Below, in pieces: positions 54,619-62,961 of a DNA stretch of 64,000 nucleotides. The first letter of the stretch is position 1. Each line of letters begins with the position of its first letter. The DNA is taken from positions 1 to 64,000 of the forward strand of contig CAVROA010000024.1 of NCBI GenBank assembly GCA_963722715.1. Direction: 5' to 3'. The position numbers were made by a program, and so were the translations under genes. Source of the stretch: DASQGA01 sp963722715. GTDB taxonomy: Bacteria; Actinomycetota; Thermoleophilia; Gaiellales; Gaiellaceae. The notes under the pieces were generated by a model. It was not told where the DNA came from, did no database searches, and saw only the letters and a list, made by a program, of their open reading frames with translations.

Positions 54619-57174
54619 TTGGCCCGGTCCCGCATCCTCTTTTTGCTCATCCTTTCGATGCTTGCCGCACTGCTCGTGTCGGCGAGCGGAGCCGGGGCGG
54701 CGATCGCACCTCCCTGGTGCGGCACACCCATGCCAGACGCGGCCGGGAACCTTCCGGACGGGTCGTCGCCGGGCGATCCGGTTGGAAGCTTCCCGCACAT
54801 CCCCTGGTATGCGATCGGCTGCACGCTCGAGTCGATTGAGGCGCAGAGCGGCGGGCGGATGACCGTCGAGGTAGCGGGACAGTCGGCGCTGGGACGAGAC
54901 ATGTACAAGGTCACGATCAACGCGCTCGAAACGGATCAGCAGCAACGGAATTTTGATCACTGGGTGTCGGTGCGCCGGGATGCCCTGGACAACCCGGCTC
55001 AAGCGCAGAAGCTCGTCGCGAACTTCAAGGGCAACGTGAAGATCCCGATCTTCATCCAGTCGGGCATCCACGGGAACGAGTACGAGGGCGTCGATGCCGC
55101 GATGCAGATCATCGAGCAGCTCGCGACGACCCCCTACGGCGATGACCCCGATGTCGACGACGTCCTCGACCATGCGCTCATGGTCTTCAACGTGATCCAG
55201 AACCCGGACGGGCGCATCGCGGGCCTGAGGACGAACGGCAACGGCTTCGACCTGAACCGCGACTACCTGACGCAGTCCCAGTCCGAGACGAAGGCCTCCG
55301 TCGGGATCATGCAGGAGCTGCTCGCGACCGAGGGGCTCGATCTCCACGGGTATGCGACGCCGACGCTGATCGACGGCACGACGAAGCCCCACAACCCGGG
55401 TCTCGAATACGACCTGTTCGTGAAGTGGAACCAGCCGAGGCTCGACGCGAACGAGGCTGCGCTGAACGCCGAGGGCCTGCAGATGCAGCGGCCGATCAAC
55501 GACTGGTGCTCCGACGCGGATCTCCCGCCCTGCCCGGCCGGGGAGACGTTCGGTCCCGACATGGCAGAGGGCTGGGACGACTGGGGCCCGTTCTACACGG
55601 CGACCTACATCCAGCTCACCGGTGTCGACGGCTCCACGGTCGAGATGTGCCAGAGCGTCACGACCTGCGGCGGGCGAGCCGGCGCGCGGCTGGCGCAGTA
55701 CACGGCCACGTGGTCGACGACGAAGTTCGCCATCGCACACCGCACGGAGATGATGTCCGACCAGCTCGAGGTCTTCCGGCGGGGTGTAACGGACGCAGCG
55801 CGGGTCACGTGCTGCCCGGACCCGATCATCGGTGACCACAACTGGATGACGCCGTACCCACAGGCCTACGTGATCCCGATCGGAGCAGGCCAGCGAAGCG
55901 AGGCCGAGGCGGCGCGCCTCGTCCGCTGGCTGCTCTTCAACGGGATCAAGGTCCAGCAGGTGAAGGAGGCCTCCAGCCTCGGCACGCAGGCCATACCCGC
56001 GGGCTCGTACGTGGTTCCGCTGAACCAGGCGCTCCGCGGCCTCGCCGACACGGCGCTGAATATCGGCACGGATGTCTCGAGCCGGATCTTCACGCTGTAC
56101 GCCCCACCGGCTGCCTGGAGCCACGGCTACCTCTGGGGAGCCGACGTGGTCACGGTCAACCGCGGCGTTGCGTTCAGTCCGAAGACCAAGCCGGTCTTGC
56201 AGGCGAGCCAGCCGGCCGGCGGCGTCGAGTCGGGCGCGGCTGACAACTACGCGCTCGAGGTCGATTCGGCCACCGCCGTACGGGCGCTGAACTCGCTCGT
56301 CGCTGGCGGCGTGACGGCCCAGTTCGCCCTGAGCCCGTTCGCGGCTGCTTCGGGCGGCACGCTCCCGGCCGGCAGCGCCATCTTCGGCGCCTCGGACGCG
56401 GCCGCGCTCGCGGCCAGCGGCCAGGCAAACGGGTTGGTCTTCCGCCGGCTCACGGGCCCGCTGCCCGCAGTGGACCCGATCGAAGGCGTTCCGCGGGTCG
56501 CAGTCCTCGCAAACGCCGTCGATCAGAGCGTCTGGTCACTCCGGAACCTCGGCTTCCCGGCTGACCCGGTCCCGACGGGCTCGACCAGCGCTCTCAACAA
56601 CGCGGCGGGGCCGAACCCGCTCGCCAACTACGACGTCGTCTTCAACACGGCCAACTGGCCCGGCACCACCGCCCCGACCTCGCGTGCCCGCCTGACCGCG
56701 TTCTTCGCCGGCGGCGGCGGTTACATTGGTGGGGGGATGAACGGTGCGAACTTCCTGGGCGCCACGGGCTCTGGGGAGTTCACCGGGCTCGCCGCCGCAT
56801 CACAATCCGGCGGGGGCCAGAGCGGCATCTTCTACTGGACGAACACCGGCGGAGCGGCGAGCCCGATCGTGGGCTCGTTCCCGGCCCAGGACACGGCGAT
56901 CATGGATCCGCCGACCTGGTTCAGCGCCGTACCGGCGACGGCGTCGATCGACGGCCGCCTGCTCGGCGACACGACGAGCACCTTTGCGTCGGGTCTATGG
57001 CGGCTGCCGAGGGACGCTTCCGCCGCGAACGCGCCGATCATCGTGCACGGAACGAGCACGGCTCCGGGGAGCACGGCCAGGATCACGGCCTTCTCACCGA
57101 ACCCGCTCTACCGGGCCGATCCGGAACGAGAGTGGCCCGCGGTGGCTTCGGCGGCGTACTGGGCCGACCAGTAA
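54619..57174 (+). CDS. Secreted M14-family zinc carboxypeptidase
   Basis: An 851-residue exported metallopeptidase. Signal peptide in residues 1-28 (ILFLLILSMLAALLVSASGA). Zinc ligands H151 and E154 in SGIHGNEYEG and H243 in LDLHGYATPT; NPDGR (195-199) and LNRDY (212-216) supply substrate binding. The second half is an accessory region with many Asn/Ser/Gly and a glutamine-amidotransferase-like segment (VAVLANAVDQSVWSLRNLGF, FFAGGGGYIGGGMNGANFLG). The TTG at 54619 follows GGCAGGAGGCCCCC. It is followed by a strong hairpin. Its peptide substrate is unknown. Confidence 0.85.
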   Translation: MARSRILFLLILSMLAALLVSASGAGAAIAPPWCGTPMPDAAGNLPDGSSPGDPVGSFPHIPWYAIGCTLESIEAQSGGRMTVEVAGQSALGRDMYKVTINALETDQQQRNFDHWVSVRRDALDNPAQAQKLVANFKGNVKIPIFIQSGIHGNEYEGVDAAMQIIEQLATTPYGDDPDVDDVLDHALMVFNVIQNPDGRIAGLRTNGNGFDLNRDYLTQSQSETKASVGIMQELLATEGLDLHGYATPTLIDGTTKPHNPGLEYDLFVKWNQPRLDANEAALNAEGLQMQRPINDWCSDADLPPCPAGETFGPDMAEGWDDWGPFYTATYIQLTGVDGSTVEMCQSVTTCGGRAGARLAQYTATWSTTKFAIAHRTEMMSDQLEVFRRGVTDAARVTCCPDPIIGDHNWMTPYPQAYVIPIGAGQRSEAEAARLVRWLLFNGIKVQQVKEASSLGTQAIPAGSYVVPLNQALRGLADTALNIGTDVSSRIFTLYAPPAAWSHGYLWGADVVTVNRGVAFSPKTKPVLQASQPAGGVESGAADNYALEVDSATAVRALNSLVAGGVTAQFALSPFAAASGGTLPAGSAIFGASDAAALAASGQANGLVFRRLTGPLPAVDPIEGVPRVAVLANAVDQSVWSLRNLGFPADPVPTGSTSALNNAAGPNPLANYDVVFNTANWPGTTAPTSRARLTAFFAGGGGYIGGGMNGANFLGATGSGEFTGLAAASQSGGGQSGIFYWTNTGGAASPIVGSFPAQDTAIMDPPTWFSAVPATASIDGRLLGDTTSTFASGLWRLPRDASAANAPIIVHGTSTAPGSTARITAFSPNPLYRADPEREWPAVASAAYWADQ

Positions 57175-57184
57175 GACAGCGCGA

Positions 57185-57213
57185 CGAGAGGGGCGGGGCT
57201 CCCGCCCCTCTCG
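57185..57213 (+). terminator. Rho-independent-like hairpin after the M14 peptidase gene
   Basis: Perfect 13-bp stem CGAGAGGGGCGGG/CCCGCCCCTCTCG with a GCT loop, 11 nt after the stop at 57174. No strong U run follows, as is common in GC-rich actinobacteria. Confidence 0.7.
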
Positions 57214-57256
57214 GTTCCCCTGATTCGGTTTCGGCGCTTGCGGAATACTGCAGGCC

Positions 57257-57967
57257 ATGAAGGCCAAGATCGCCGAAAAGCGCGAGGTCGCGAAGGGGAC
57301 GCTCTACGTCGTCTTCGACCTGCTCGGCCACGAGGTCGACTTCAAGCCGGGCCAGTACTTCTGGATCACGCTCGTCGACCCGCCCTACGACGACGAGAAG
57401 GGCCCCAAGCGCCACATCTCGGTCGCCACCTCCCCCAACGACCGCAAGGTGCTCGCCTTGTGCACGCGGCTCCGCGACTCGGCGTTCAAGCGCTCGCTCG
57501 CAGAGCTTCCGGTGGGAACCGAGGTCGAGGTTGAAGACCCGAAGGGCAGCTTTGTCCTCCCGGAGGACACCGACCCGCCGTACGTCTTCATCGCCGGCGG
57601 CATCGGCATCACCGTCTTTCGAAGCATGCTCCGCTACATCGCCGAGGAGAAGCTCCCGCACCGCGTCACATTCGTCTACTCGAACCGCGACCGGGAGTCG
57701 ACGGCGTTTCTGGACGAGTTGCCGGAGCTCGAGCGGACGTGCCCGAACCTGAAGGTCGTCCTGACGATGACCGACGACGAAGGCTGGGACGGCGAAAAGA
57801 GGAAGGTCGACGCCGAGTTCCTGCGCGACCATCTCGAAGGCGCGCTCGATGGCTACATCTACCTCGTGGCGGGTCCGCCCGACATGGTCAACGGCGTCGT
57901 GGAGACACTGAACGGCGCGGGGATCCCGGGCGAGCAGATCCAGCCCGACCGCTACAGCGGGTATTAG
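57257..57967 (+). CDS. FNR-like FAD/NAD(P) oxidoreductase
   Basis: A 236-residue ferredoxin-NADP reductase-like flavoprotein: FAD site KPGQYFWITLVDPP and KRHISVATSPND (R-x-x-S/T), GSFVLPEDTDPP, NADP site FIAGGIGITVFRSMLRYIAE, VTFVYSNRDRESTAFLDELP and the closing VAGPPDMVNGVVETL with SGY at the end. It has no [2Fe-2S] domain. It likely passes electrons between NAD(P)H and an unidentified carrier. ATG 57257; no clear Shine-Dalgarno. Confidence 0.85.
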   Translation: MKAKIAEKREVAKGTLYVVFDLLGHEVDFKPGQYFWITLVDPPYDDEKGPKRHISVATSPNDRKVLALCTRLRDSAFKRSLAELPVGTEVEVEDPKGSFVLPEDTDPPYVFIAGGIGITVFRSMLRYIAEEKLPHRVTFVYSNRDRESTAFLDELPELERTCPNLKVVLTMTDDEGWDGEKRKVDAEFLRDHLEGALDGYIYLVAGPPDMVNGVVETLNGAGIPGEQIQPDRYSGY

Positions 57968-58027
57968 AGGAGTTGGCGGCACGCCGCTGAATCAGGGGCC
58001 GGCGTACCGCTCTAACGAAAGGATCAC

Positions 58028-58123
58028 GTGTCGGTTCTTTGGATCGTCCTCATCGTCCTTTTTGTCTGCTCCTCTTGGCTACTTTGGCCGGGGACGTTTC
58101 TCCAGGTAGCCACGCCCGGCTAG
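58028..58123 (+). CDS. Possible small membrane peptide (31 aa)
   Basis: A GTG-started ORF after AAAGGATCAC reads VSVLWIVLIVLFVCSSW and ends LLWPGTFLQVATPG. It is a single hydrophobic helix, reminiscent of DUF3309-type mini-proteins but shorter and lacking their Gly/Ser core. It may be a truncated remnant. No neighbour supports a role. Confidence 0.3.
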   Translation: MSVLWIVLIVLFVCSSWLLWPGTFLQVATPG

Positions 58124-58205
58124 CTTCGTACTGCACGCATCCACGCGCCGACTGCTTACGCACTCTCGGCGGCGGGAAGAACGCGCGCCGCCGGCCGAGA
58201 GGCTT

Positions 58206-58829
58206 TCATCCCGTCGAACCCACACCCTGGCGTCGTGCGACGACGATGCCCGCGTGCCATCCTGGCGCTCGCCCATGAGCCGGCATCTCGATTGACTCTG
58301 CGTCGATTCCGCTCCGGACGAGGACCCACGAGGTGAGTGAGTTGGAGTTCCACATCTCACCTGCGTCGAGTTCATCGCGACCCCACACGACGCTGGGGAC
58401 GTCCGGAACCAGAGCGAGCACGCGCCGGGCGACGTCGGGGTCCTCGGAAATGCGCTTTGGGCTCTCGACCGCTTCGTCGACGTCGGGAATGACGCCGTCG
58501 CGCCAGCGGCGCACCTCGTAGCGGAAGAGCCGAATCCGGCCAGCCGCGTGGCTCCCCACCGGGCCTTCGGCGACGACCCCGCGCGCGATGCCGTTCTTCT
58601 TCACCGGAGCCTGCTCGATCACGAACCGGCCCTCGGGCACGTGAACGATGAGCGCCGAGTGGTAGAGGTCGCAGGTGCTGCGGTGGGAGAGTCGAGCGGC
58701 GACGGCCTCGAACACCTTGCCGTTCAGCCGGACCGAGTGGCCTCCCGCACCAAGGGGCAGCCAGTAGAGGTCGATCGCAGCCTCGGGCTCTTGGCGGACC
58801 GCCGACATGTTCGCCTGGCCAGTTGCCAT
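58206..58829 (-). CDS. Hypothetical protein, possible papain-like/NlpC-type fold
   Basis: A 207-residue soluble protein I cannot assign to a family: AIDLYWLPLGAGGHSVRLNG, then FEAVAARLSHRSTCDLYHSA and LIVHVPEGRFVIEQAPV; later DVPSVVWGRDELDAGEMWNS and NSLTSWVLVRSGIDAESIEM, ending GRAPGWHAGIVVARRQG. The arrangement Cys-...-His-...-Asn/Ser (STC, LYHSAL, NSNSLTSW) recalls papain-like proteins such as NlpC/P60, but no catalysis is claimed. The ATG at 58829 begins MATGQANM. It stands next to a cupin gene on the same strand. Confidence 0.6.
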   Translation of the reverse strand: MATGQANMSAVRQEPEAAIDLYWLPLGAGGHSVRLNGKVFEAVAARLSHRSTCDLYHSALIVHVPEGRFVIEQAPVKKNGIARGVVAEGPVGSHAAGRIRLFRYEVRRWRDGVIPDVDEAVESPKRISEDPDVARRVLALVPDVPSVVWGRDELDAGEMWNSNSLTSWVLVRSGIDAESIEMPAHGRAPGWHAGIVVARRQGVGSTG

Positions 58830-58873
58830 GAGCGCAGTTTCCTGTAACGGGAACGCTTGCGGAGGCTGCGGGC

Positions 58874-59347
58874 TTACCTTCGCGTTCCGCCGATGAAGGC
58901 GGCGCTCGCCGCGCGAGCGGCGGGAAGCTCACCGGGAGCAGAGAGAACCGTGATGCCGGCTGCGGCAGCGATCGCGGAAACCGTCGCCTCGTCCTCGTCC
59001 GTGGCCCATACGGGCGCTTCGGAATCCGAGGGCCGCGCGACGGCGCGCAGGAAGTCGTCGTAGCGCGCGGCGGACGCCACACGCGACATCGTGAGGACGC
59101 GAGCCTTGGTCGATTCGGCCCGGTAGGTATGGGGAATCCCGGCGGGCGCGAGCAGCGTCTCGCCCGCTTCGAGGCGGACGGCGTCCTCGCCGAGATAGAC
59201 CATCAGGCTTCCCTCGAAGACGTGAAAGGACTCGTCCGCGGCATGGACGTGGAGCGGCGGCATCTCGCCGTGGGCCAGCTCGCTCTCGATCATGATCGTC
59301 CGGCTGCGGTGCATGCTGAAAGTCTCCACCGCGCGCAAGGCCTCCAC
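58874..59347 (-). CDS. Cupin domain protein
   Basis: A 157-residue single-domain cupin: motif 1 ELAHGEMPPLHVHAADESFH (G-x5-HxH-x3-4-E) and VFEGSLMVYLG, motif 2 LLAPAGIPHTYRAES (P-x-G-x-P-H), with a C-terminal helical addition (VWATDEDEATVSAIAAAAG). Histidines of the metal site are intact. The substrate is unknown. The GTG at 59347 lies in a perfect 7-bp hairpin (59339-59356), so a start further in (MHRSRT) is possible. Confidence 0.8.
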   Translation of the reverse strand: MEALRAVETFSMHRSRTIMIESELAHGEMPPLHVHAADESFHVFEGSLMVYLGEDAVRLEAGETLLAPAGIPHTYRAESTKARVLTMSRVASAARYDDFLRAVARPSDSEAPVWATDEDEATVSAIAAAAGITVLSAPGELPAARAASAAFIGGTRR

Positions 59348-59452
59348 CAGGAGGCCAGCCCGCGTTTTCAGGTGCGGTTATCCGAACCCAGCCGGGGTGG
59401 AGAGGGGTCGGCGGTTTCAGAACGGGCAGCCCGGCCCCGGGAACCGCTACTT

Positions 59453-59746
59453 CTAGCCTTGCTGCTCCCTATGGATATCGAACGACGTTTCTTCCGGGGG
59501 CGAAGGAAACCCGGCGTCGCCGAGAGCTTGGAGCCCTGGCAGCAGCGTCTCGCCACGGAAGCGCTCCCAGCTTTCACGAGAATCGAATAGCGCGACCACG
59601 ATCCACCCATCATCGGTGGCGCCGGCTGCGTGGTACGTCTGGCCCTCGGGAAGACTCCCATCCGAGGGATGCACACGAGCGATCGCCGCTTCGTACTGAT
59701 CTTTGGTCCCCCCGGGGAATCGGTGGATGATGCCGAAACTCGCCAT
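59453..59746 (-). CDS. Small monooxygenase-like dimeric alpha/beta barrel protein
   Basis: A 97-residue protein: ASFGIIHRFPGGTKDQYEAA, IARVHPSDGSLPEGQTYHAA and GATDDGWIVVALFDSRESWE, with DTLxPGL-like RFRGETLLPGLQALGDAGFP. The pattern matches antibiotic-monooxygenase or muconolactone-isomerase-like barrels, with no proven chemistry. The ATG at 59746 is followed by normal codon use. Confidence 0.7.
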   Translation of the reverse strand: MASFGIIHRFPGGTKDQYEAAIARVHPSDGSLPEGQTYHAAGATDDGWIVVALFDSRESWERFRGETLLPGLQALGDAGFPSPPEETSFDIHREQQG

Positions 59747-59857
59747 GCCGCCTCCGATCTCGAAGCCGAATAGAGACGCCGATCCTAACGTGTCAAGCGC
59801 CGTGCTCAGCGCCGCGGCGCGGCAGGCCCAGCTCGTCTAACCCGGCGGGAACGGGCG

Positions 59858-60343
59858 CTAAGGGGCGGCGCAGGTGTCGTCGCCCTCGGCGACGCCGGGC
59901 AGCTTGCCGAGAGTCTCCGAGAGCTCCACGATCTCGCCCTCGGAGAGATGCTCCTCGAGCAGCGTGCGAATCGAGCCGACGTGGCCACACGAGGCCACAT
60001 TGAGCTTCTCCGCGCCCGCGTCGGTGAGCTGGGCGTAGGCCACGCGCAGATCAGTCGGGCACGAGACCCGCTCGACGAGGCCGGCGTGCTCGAGCCCCTC
60101 GAGCAGGCGCGTCACCCCTGAGGGAGTCAGCAGGAGCCGGCGCGAGAGCTCGATCCGCTTCAGCCGCTGGCCTTCGGCGTGCGCGAGTACATAGAGCGCC
60201 TCGTAGTCGTTGAGCGACAGCCCCTGCTCGGCCTGGAGCTCCGCGTTTAGGAGACGCGTGGTCGAGGCGTACGCACGGAGAAGCCGTGTCCACGCACGGA
60301 CTGCCGGAGCGACCTCAGTTACTTGTGGACTCAATACTTGCAT
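59858..60343 (-). CDS. MarR-family transcriptional regulator
   Basis: A 161-residue MarR protein: N-terminal dimer helices (TRLLRAYASTTRLLNAELQA), recognition region ELSRRLLLTPSGVTRLLEGL, and wing GLVERVSCPTDLRVAYAQLT. It lacks an obvious Cys-sensor but holds two cysteines (C117-type in SCGHVGS and near the C-terminus). It is divergent from yceI by 68 nt, and operator-like sites lie between and inside its start (60329-60387). Expected to repress itself and yceI, probably in response to redox or small molecules. Confidence 0.88.
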   Translation of the reverse strand: MQVLSPQVTEVAPAVRAWTRLLRAYASTTRLLNAELQAEQGLSLNDYEALYVLAHAEGQRLKRIELSRRLLLTPSGVTRLLEGLEHAGLVERVSCPTDLRVAYAQLTDAGAEKLNVASCGHVGSIRTLLEEHLSEGEIVELSETLGKLPGVAEGDDTCAAP

Positions 60344-60387
60344 GGGCAATCTCTTTCTGCTACATTTGCTTGCGTACTCAATAGTAC
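60329..60387. promoter_or_regulatory. Paired operator-like sites at the marR-yceI divergence
   Basis: The core ACTCAATA occurs at 60329-60336 (inside the marR start region) and at 60376-60383; the second is a palindrome GTACT-CAAT-AGTAC (60374-60387). The sites are 47 bp apart, four to five helical turns, and flank the divergent promoters, which suits a dimeric repressor binding both. Confidence 0.6.
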
Positions 60388-60411
60388 ACTAATCAACAGG
60401 AGGTGCAACAC

Positions 60412-60957
60412 ATGAGCACGACAGAGATTTTGACCGCTGCACCGGCGGGCACCTGGCAGCTCGACCCGGTCCATTCGACCGTCGGCTTCGAGGTCGGGTA
60501 CATCGTGGGCACGTTCAAGGGACAGTTCCGTGAGGTCGAGGCGACGCTCGTCGTCGACGAGTCCGGCGCGTCCCTCGAGGGCGTGGCCAAGGTCGCGAGC
60601 GTCGACGTCAAGGACGAGAACCTCGCCGCCCATCTGCAGTCGCCTGACTTCTTCGACGCAGAGCGCTATCCGGAGCTTCGCTTCAAGGCCGAGCAGATCG
60701 ACCTCGACGGCGACACGATCACCGCTCCGGGCGAGCTCACCATGAAGGGCATCACGAAGGCGGTCACGGTGACCGGGACGATCCTGCATGCAACCCAGGA
60801 CGCTTATGGGAACGAGCGCCTCGGGCTCCGCGTCTCGACCAAGGTCGACCGCACCGAGTTCGGCATCAACTGGAACACCCCGCTTCCGACGGGCAAGCAG
60901 GCCCTTTCCGACGAGGTCACCATCATCGGTGAGCTCTACTTCGTGAAGGCCGCCTAA
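60412..60957 (+). CDS. YceI-family lipocalin-like protein
   Basis: A 181-residue YceI protein: WQLDPVHSTVGFEVGYIVGT, FKGQFREVEATLVVDESGAS, HLQSPDFFDAERYPELRF, LTMKGITKAVTVTGTILHAT and FGINWNTPLPTGKQALSDEV. No signal peptide is present, unlike secreted homologues, so it is cytoplasmic. The YceI fold binds long isoprenoid or fatty ligands. The ATG at 60412 follows CAGGAGGTGCAACAC. It is followed by an FMN reductase whose ATG overlaps its stop (TAATGA). Confidence 0.9.
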   Translation: MSTTEILTAAPAGTWQLDPVHSTVGFEVGYIVGTFKGQFREVEATLVVDESGASLEGVAKVASVDVKDENLAAHLQSPDFFDAERYPELRFKAEQIDLDGDTITAPGELTMKGITKAVTVTGTILHATQDAYGNERLGLRVSTKVDRTEFGINWNTPLPTGKQALSDEVTIIGELYFVKAA

Positions 60958-61520
60958 TGAAGATCCTCGGCATCTCGGGGAGCCTCCGCCAGGAGTCCTA
61001 CAACACGAGCCTGCTCCGAGCCGCAGCCGAGCTGATGGGCGAGGAGATCGAGTTCGAGTTGTGGCAGGGCTTGAAGGCGGTTCCTCCCTACGACGCCGAC
61101 GAAGACACGGAGAACCCACCGGCAGCCGTCGCAGCGATGCGCTCGGCGGTTGCCGGCGCCGACGCCGTCCTCTTCGCGACGCCCGAATACAACTCCTCGA
61201 TCCCGGGCCAGTTGAAGAATGGGCTCGACTGGGTGTCGCGCCCGCTCGCTACAAACGCCCTCCGGAACAAGCCGGTGGCGGTCGTGGGAGCCTCCACCGG
61301 CGCGTTCGGCGCCGTGTGGGCGCAAGCCGACCTCCGGAAGGTGCTGGCCGCGATCGGCGCCCGCGTGTTCGAGGGCGAGGTCGTGGTCGGCCATGCCCAC
61401 ACGCGTTTCGACGAGCAGGGCCGGCTGATCGACGCCGAGATCAGGGAGCAGCTCACCGAGGTCGTGGACGGGCTCATCGCGGCGGCGCGTGCCCGGGTCC
61501 CGCAGGCCCAAGCCGCTTAG
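60957..61520 (+). CDS. NADPH-dependent FMN reductase-like flavoprotein
   Basis: A 187-residue flavodoxin-like reductase: ILGISGSLRQESYNTSLLRA (phosphate loop GSLRxxSxN), LFATPEYNSSIPGQLKNGLD (PEYN-x3-G-x-LKNxxDW) and VVGASTGAFGAVWAQADLRK. It reduces quinones or flavins with NADPH. It is cotranslated with yceI, so both form a small MarR-controlled redox unit, similar to other MarR/YceI/NfrA-type clusters. Confidence 0.9.
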   Translation: MKILGISGSLRQESYNTSLLRAAAELMGEEIEFELWQGLKAVPPYDADEDTENPPAAVAAMRSAVAGADAVLFATPEYNSSIPGQLKNGLDWVSRPLATNALRNKPVAVVGASTGAFGAVWAQADLRKVLAAIGARVFEGEVVVGHAHTRFDEQGRLIDAEIREQLTEVVDGLIAAARARVPQAQAA

Positions 61521-61529
61521 ACTCCGCGC

Positions 61530-62300
61530 ATGGCCGACGGCGAGCTGCAAGGGCAAGTCGCCCTCATCACGGGTGGCGGGCGCGGGATCGGGCGAAACAT
61601 CGCGCTCGAGCTGGCCTCGGCCGGCGTTCAGGTCGCCGTTGCCGCCCGAAGCGCGGACGAGATCAAAGAGACGGCCGAGGAGATCGGAGGGCTCGCGATC
61701 GAGTGCGACGTCTCCGACCGGTCGGCCGTCGAGCGGATGGTCAAACAGGTCGAAGAGGCGTACGGGCGACTCGACCTGCTCGTCGCGAACGCCGGCATGT
61801 CCATCAGCGAGGACAAGGCCGCCTGGGAGTGCGACCCCGACGATTGGTGGCATGTGTTCGAGGTCAACGTGCTCGGCATCTATCTCTGCTGCCGCTCGGT
61901 GATCCCCGGAATGCTCGCGCGCGGCGGCGGCAGGATCGTCAACGTCGCGAGCGGCGCCGCGTACCTCCCCGGCCCCACGAACACGTCCTACTCAGCCAGC
62001 AAGGCGGCCGTGCACCGCTTCTCGGAGACGCTGGCGCTCCAGCTCGAGCCGCACGGCATTCCGGTCTTCTCGATCAGCCCGGGCCTCGTTCGGACGCGAA
62101 TGACCGAAAGCTTCGGGGACGACGCACCCTGGACACCGCCGGAGCTCGCGCCCAGGCTCGTACGGGCATTGGCGTCAGGAAAGCTCGATCGCCTCGCGGG
62201 CCGGTACCTCCATGCCGAGCACGACGACGTCGACGACGTCGCAAGCCGCGCCGACGAGATCGTGTCCGAGGACTTGAACGCGATCCGCCTGCGCCGGTAG
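61530..62300 (+). CDS. Short-chain dehydrogenase/reductase
   Basis: A 256-residue classical SDR: VALITGGGRGIGRNIALELA (TGxxxGxG), LVANAGM (NAG), IVNVASGAAYLPG (catalytic Ser) and SYSASKAAVHRF (Y154, K158). The PG motif ISPGLVRTRM follows. It could reduce a ketone or oxidise an alcohol; the substrate is unknown. The ATG at 61530 is 6 nt after TAGACT with no Shine-Dalgarno. Its last 49 bases are part of a sequence repeated at 62962-63063. Confidence 0.88.
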   Translation: MADGELQGQVALITGGGRGIGRNIALELASAGVQVAVAARSADEIKETAEEIGGLAIECDVSDRSAVERMVKQVEEAYGRLDLLVANAGMSISEDKAAWECDPDDWWHVFEVNVLGIYLCCRSVIPGMLARGGGRIVNVASGAAYLPGPTNTSYSASKAAVHRFSETLALQLEPHGIPVFSISPGLVRTRMTESFGDDAPWTPPELAPRLVRALASGKLDRLAGRYLHAEHDDVDDVASRADEIVSEDLNAIRLRR

Positions 62301-62352
62301 GACGTCCGAGCGAATCAGGCGGCGCTGTCGAGCTCATAGCGAGCCGTCTCGG
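62252..62352 (+). repeat. Duplicated 3'-end segment, copy 1
   Basis: About 100 bp covering the end of the SDR gene and the start of the next minus-strand ORF, repeated at 62962-63063. A 38-bp core (62300-62337) is identical. The copies differ by about a dozen bases and one indel. Confidence 0.85.
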
Positions 62353-62482
62353 CCAACTCGACAACCGGAGCACGGGCGGGCCGATCGGTGACCTCGGCCA
62401 GGCCGGCGAAGAGGAACGCTGCCAGAAGCGCGAGGCCCGACCACCAGGCGATCAGGATCACACCGACGGCAATGCACACCAT
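62315..62482 (-). CDS. Small membrane protein downstream of the SDR gene (55-70 aa)
   Basis: Minus-strand reading gives RTFELLLLASMVCIAVGVIL, then IAWWSGLALLAAFLFAGLAE and a soluble tail VTDRPARAPVVELAETARYE ending in LDSAA. Two hydrophobic helices make a hairpin. The listed start is ATG at 62482; the hydrophobic frame stays open to an ATC at 62527, 6 nt after TAGCCT, so a longer form from an unusual start is possible. It is convergent with the SDR gene and has no recognised family. Confidence 0.45.
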   Translation of the reverse strand: MVCIAVGVILIAWWSGLALLAAFLFAGLAEVTDRPARAPVVELAETARYELDSAA

Positions 62483-62633
62483 GGATGCGAGCAACAGGAG
62501 CTCGAACGTGCGGTGTATCCGTGAGATAACCCGAGGCTAGAGGCCGTCGCCGGCAGCGTGGGTTACGCAGTGGTGGCACGCCGGAGAAAATCCGGTGATC
62601 CGCCCGAGCACTCCTGAGAGTGCCCGCGCAGCG

Positions 62634-62936
62634 CTAGGCGAGGAGTCCTGGGTGGCGGCCGGCGTCGAAGTCGCGGGCGAAGTCGCCGAGCCCGTGCTCG
62701 AACTCGATGCGCCGGCCGTATGCGCGCCGATAATCGACGATGAGGACGCCGAGATCCTCGAACGCACGCTCGAGCACACAGCCGCCTCCACCCCACGCCG
62801 TGCAGGCGGTCGGGAGCTCGTAGAGAGGGTCGGCGCCGTAGGCAATCCGAAGACGATTGACACGACGGAGCACATCGTCGAGCGGGTTCGCTGGGACGGC
62901 GGCCGGAGCAGGAGCCTCTCGTACCGGTGTCGTCAC
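62634..62936 (-). CDS. Hypothetical protein (100 aa)
   Basis: A protein with a Pro/Ala-rich N-terminus (VTTPVREAPAPAAVPANPLD), a helical segment DVLRRVNRLRIAYGADPLYE and a Cys-containing loop LPTACTAWGGGGCVLERAFE, ending in GLGDFARDFDAGRHPGLLA. The family is not recognised. The GTG at 62936 is 7 nt after TAGACT with no Shine-Dalgarno, which supports a real leaderless gene. It lies between the two duplicated segments. Confidence 0.55.
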   Translation of the reverse strand: MTTPVREAPAPAAVPANPLDDVLRRVNRLRIAYGADPLYELPTACTAWGGGGCVLERAFEDLGVLIVDYRRAYGRRIEFEHGLGDFARDFDAGRHPGLLA

Positions 62937-62961
62937 ACTCTCGAGTCTACCCAGGCCCGCA

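Noticed and set aside
59339..59356. Perfect 7-bp hairpin at the cupin start
   Set aside because: Too short and GC-rich to separate from chance; may only mean the start is further downstream.
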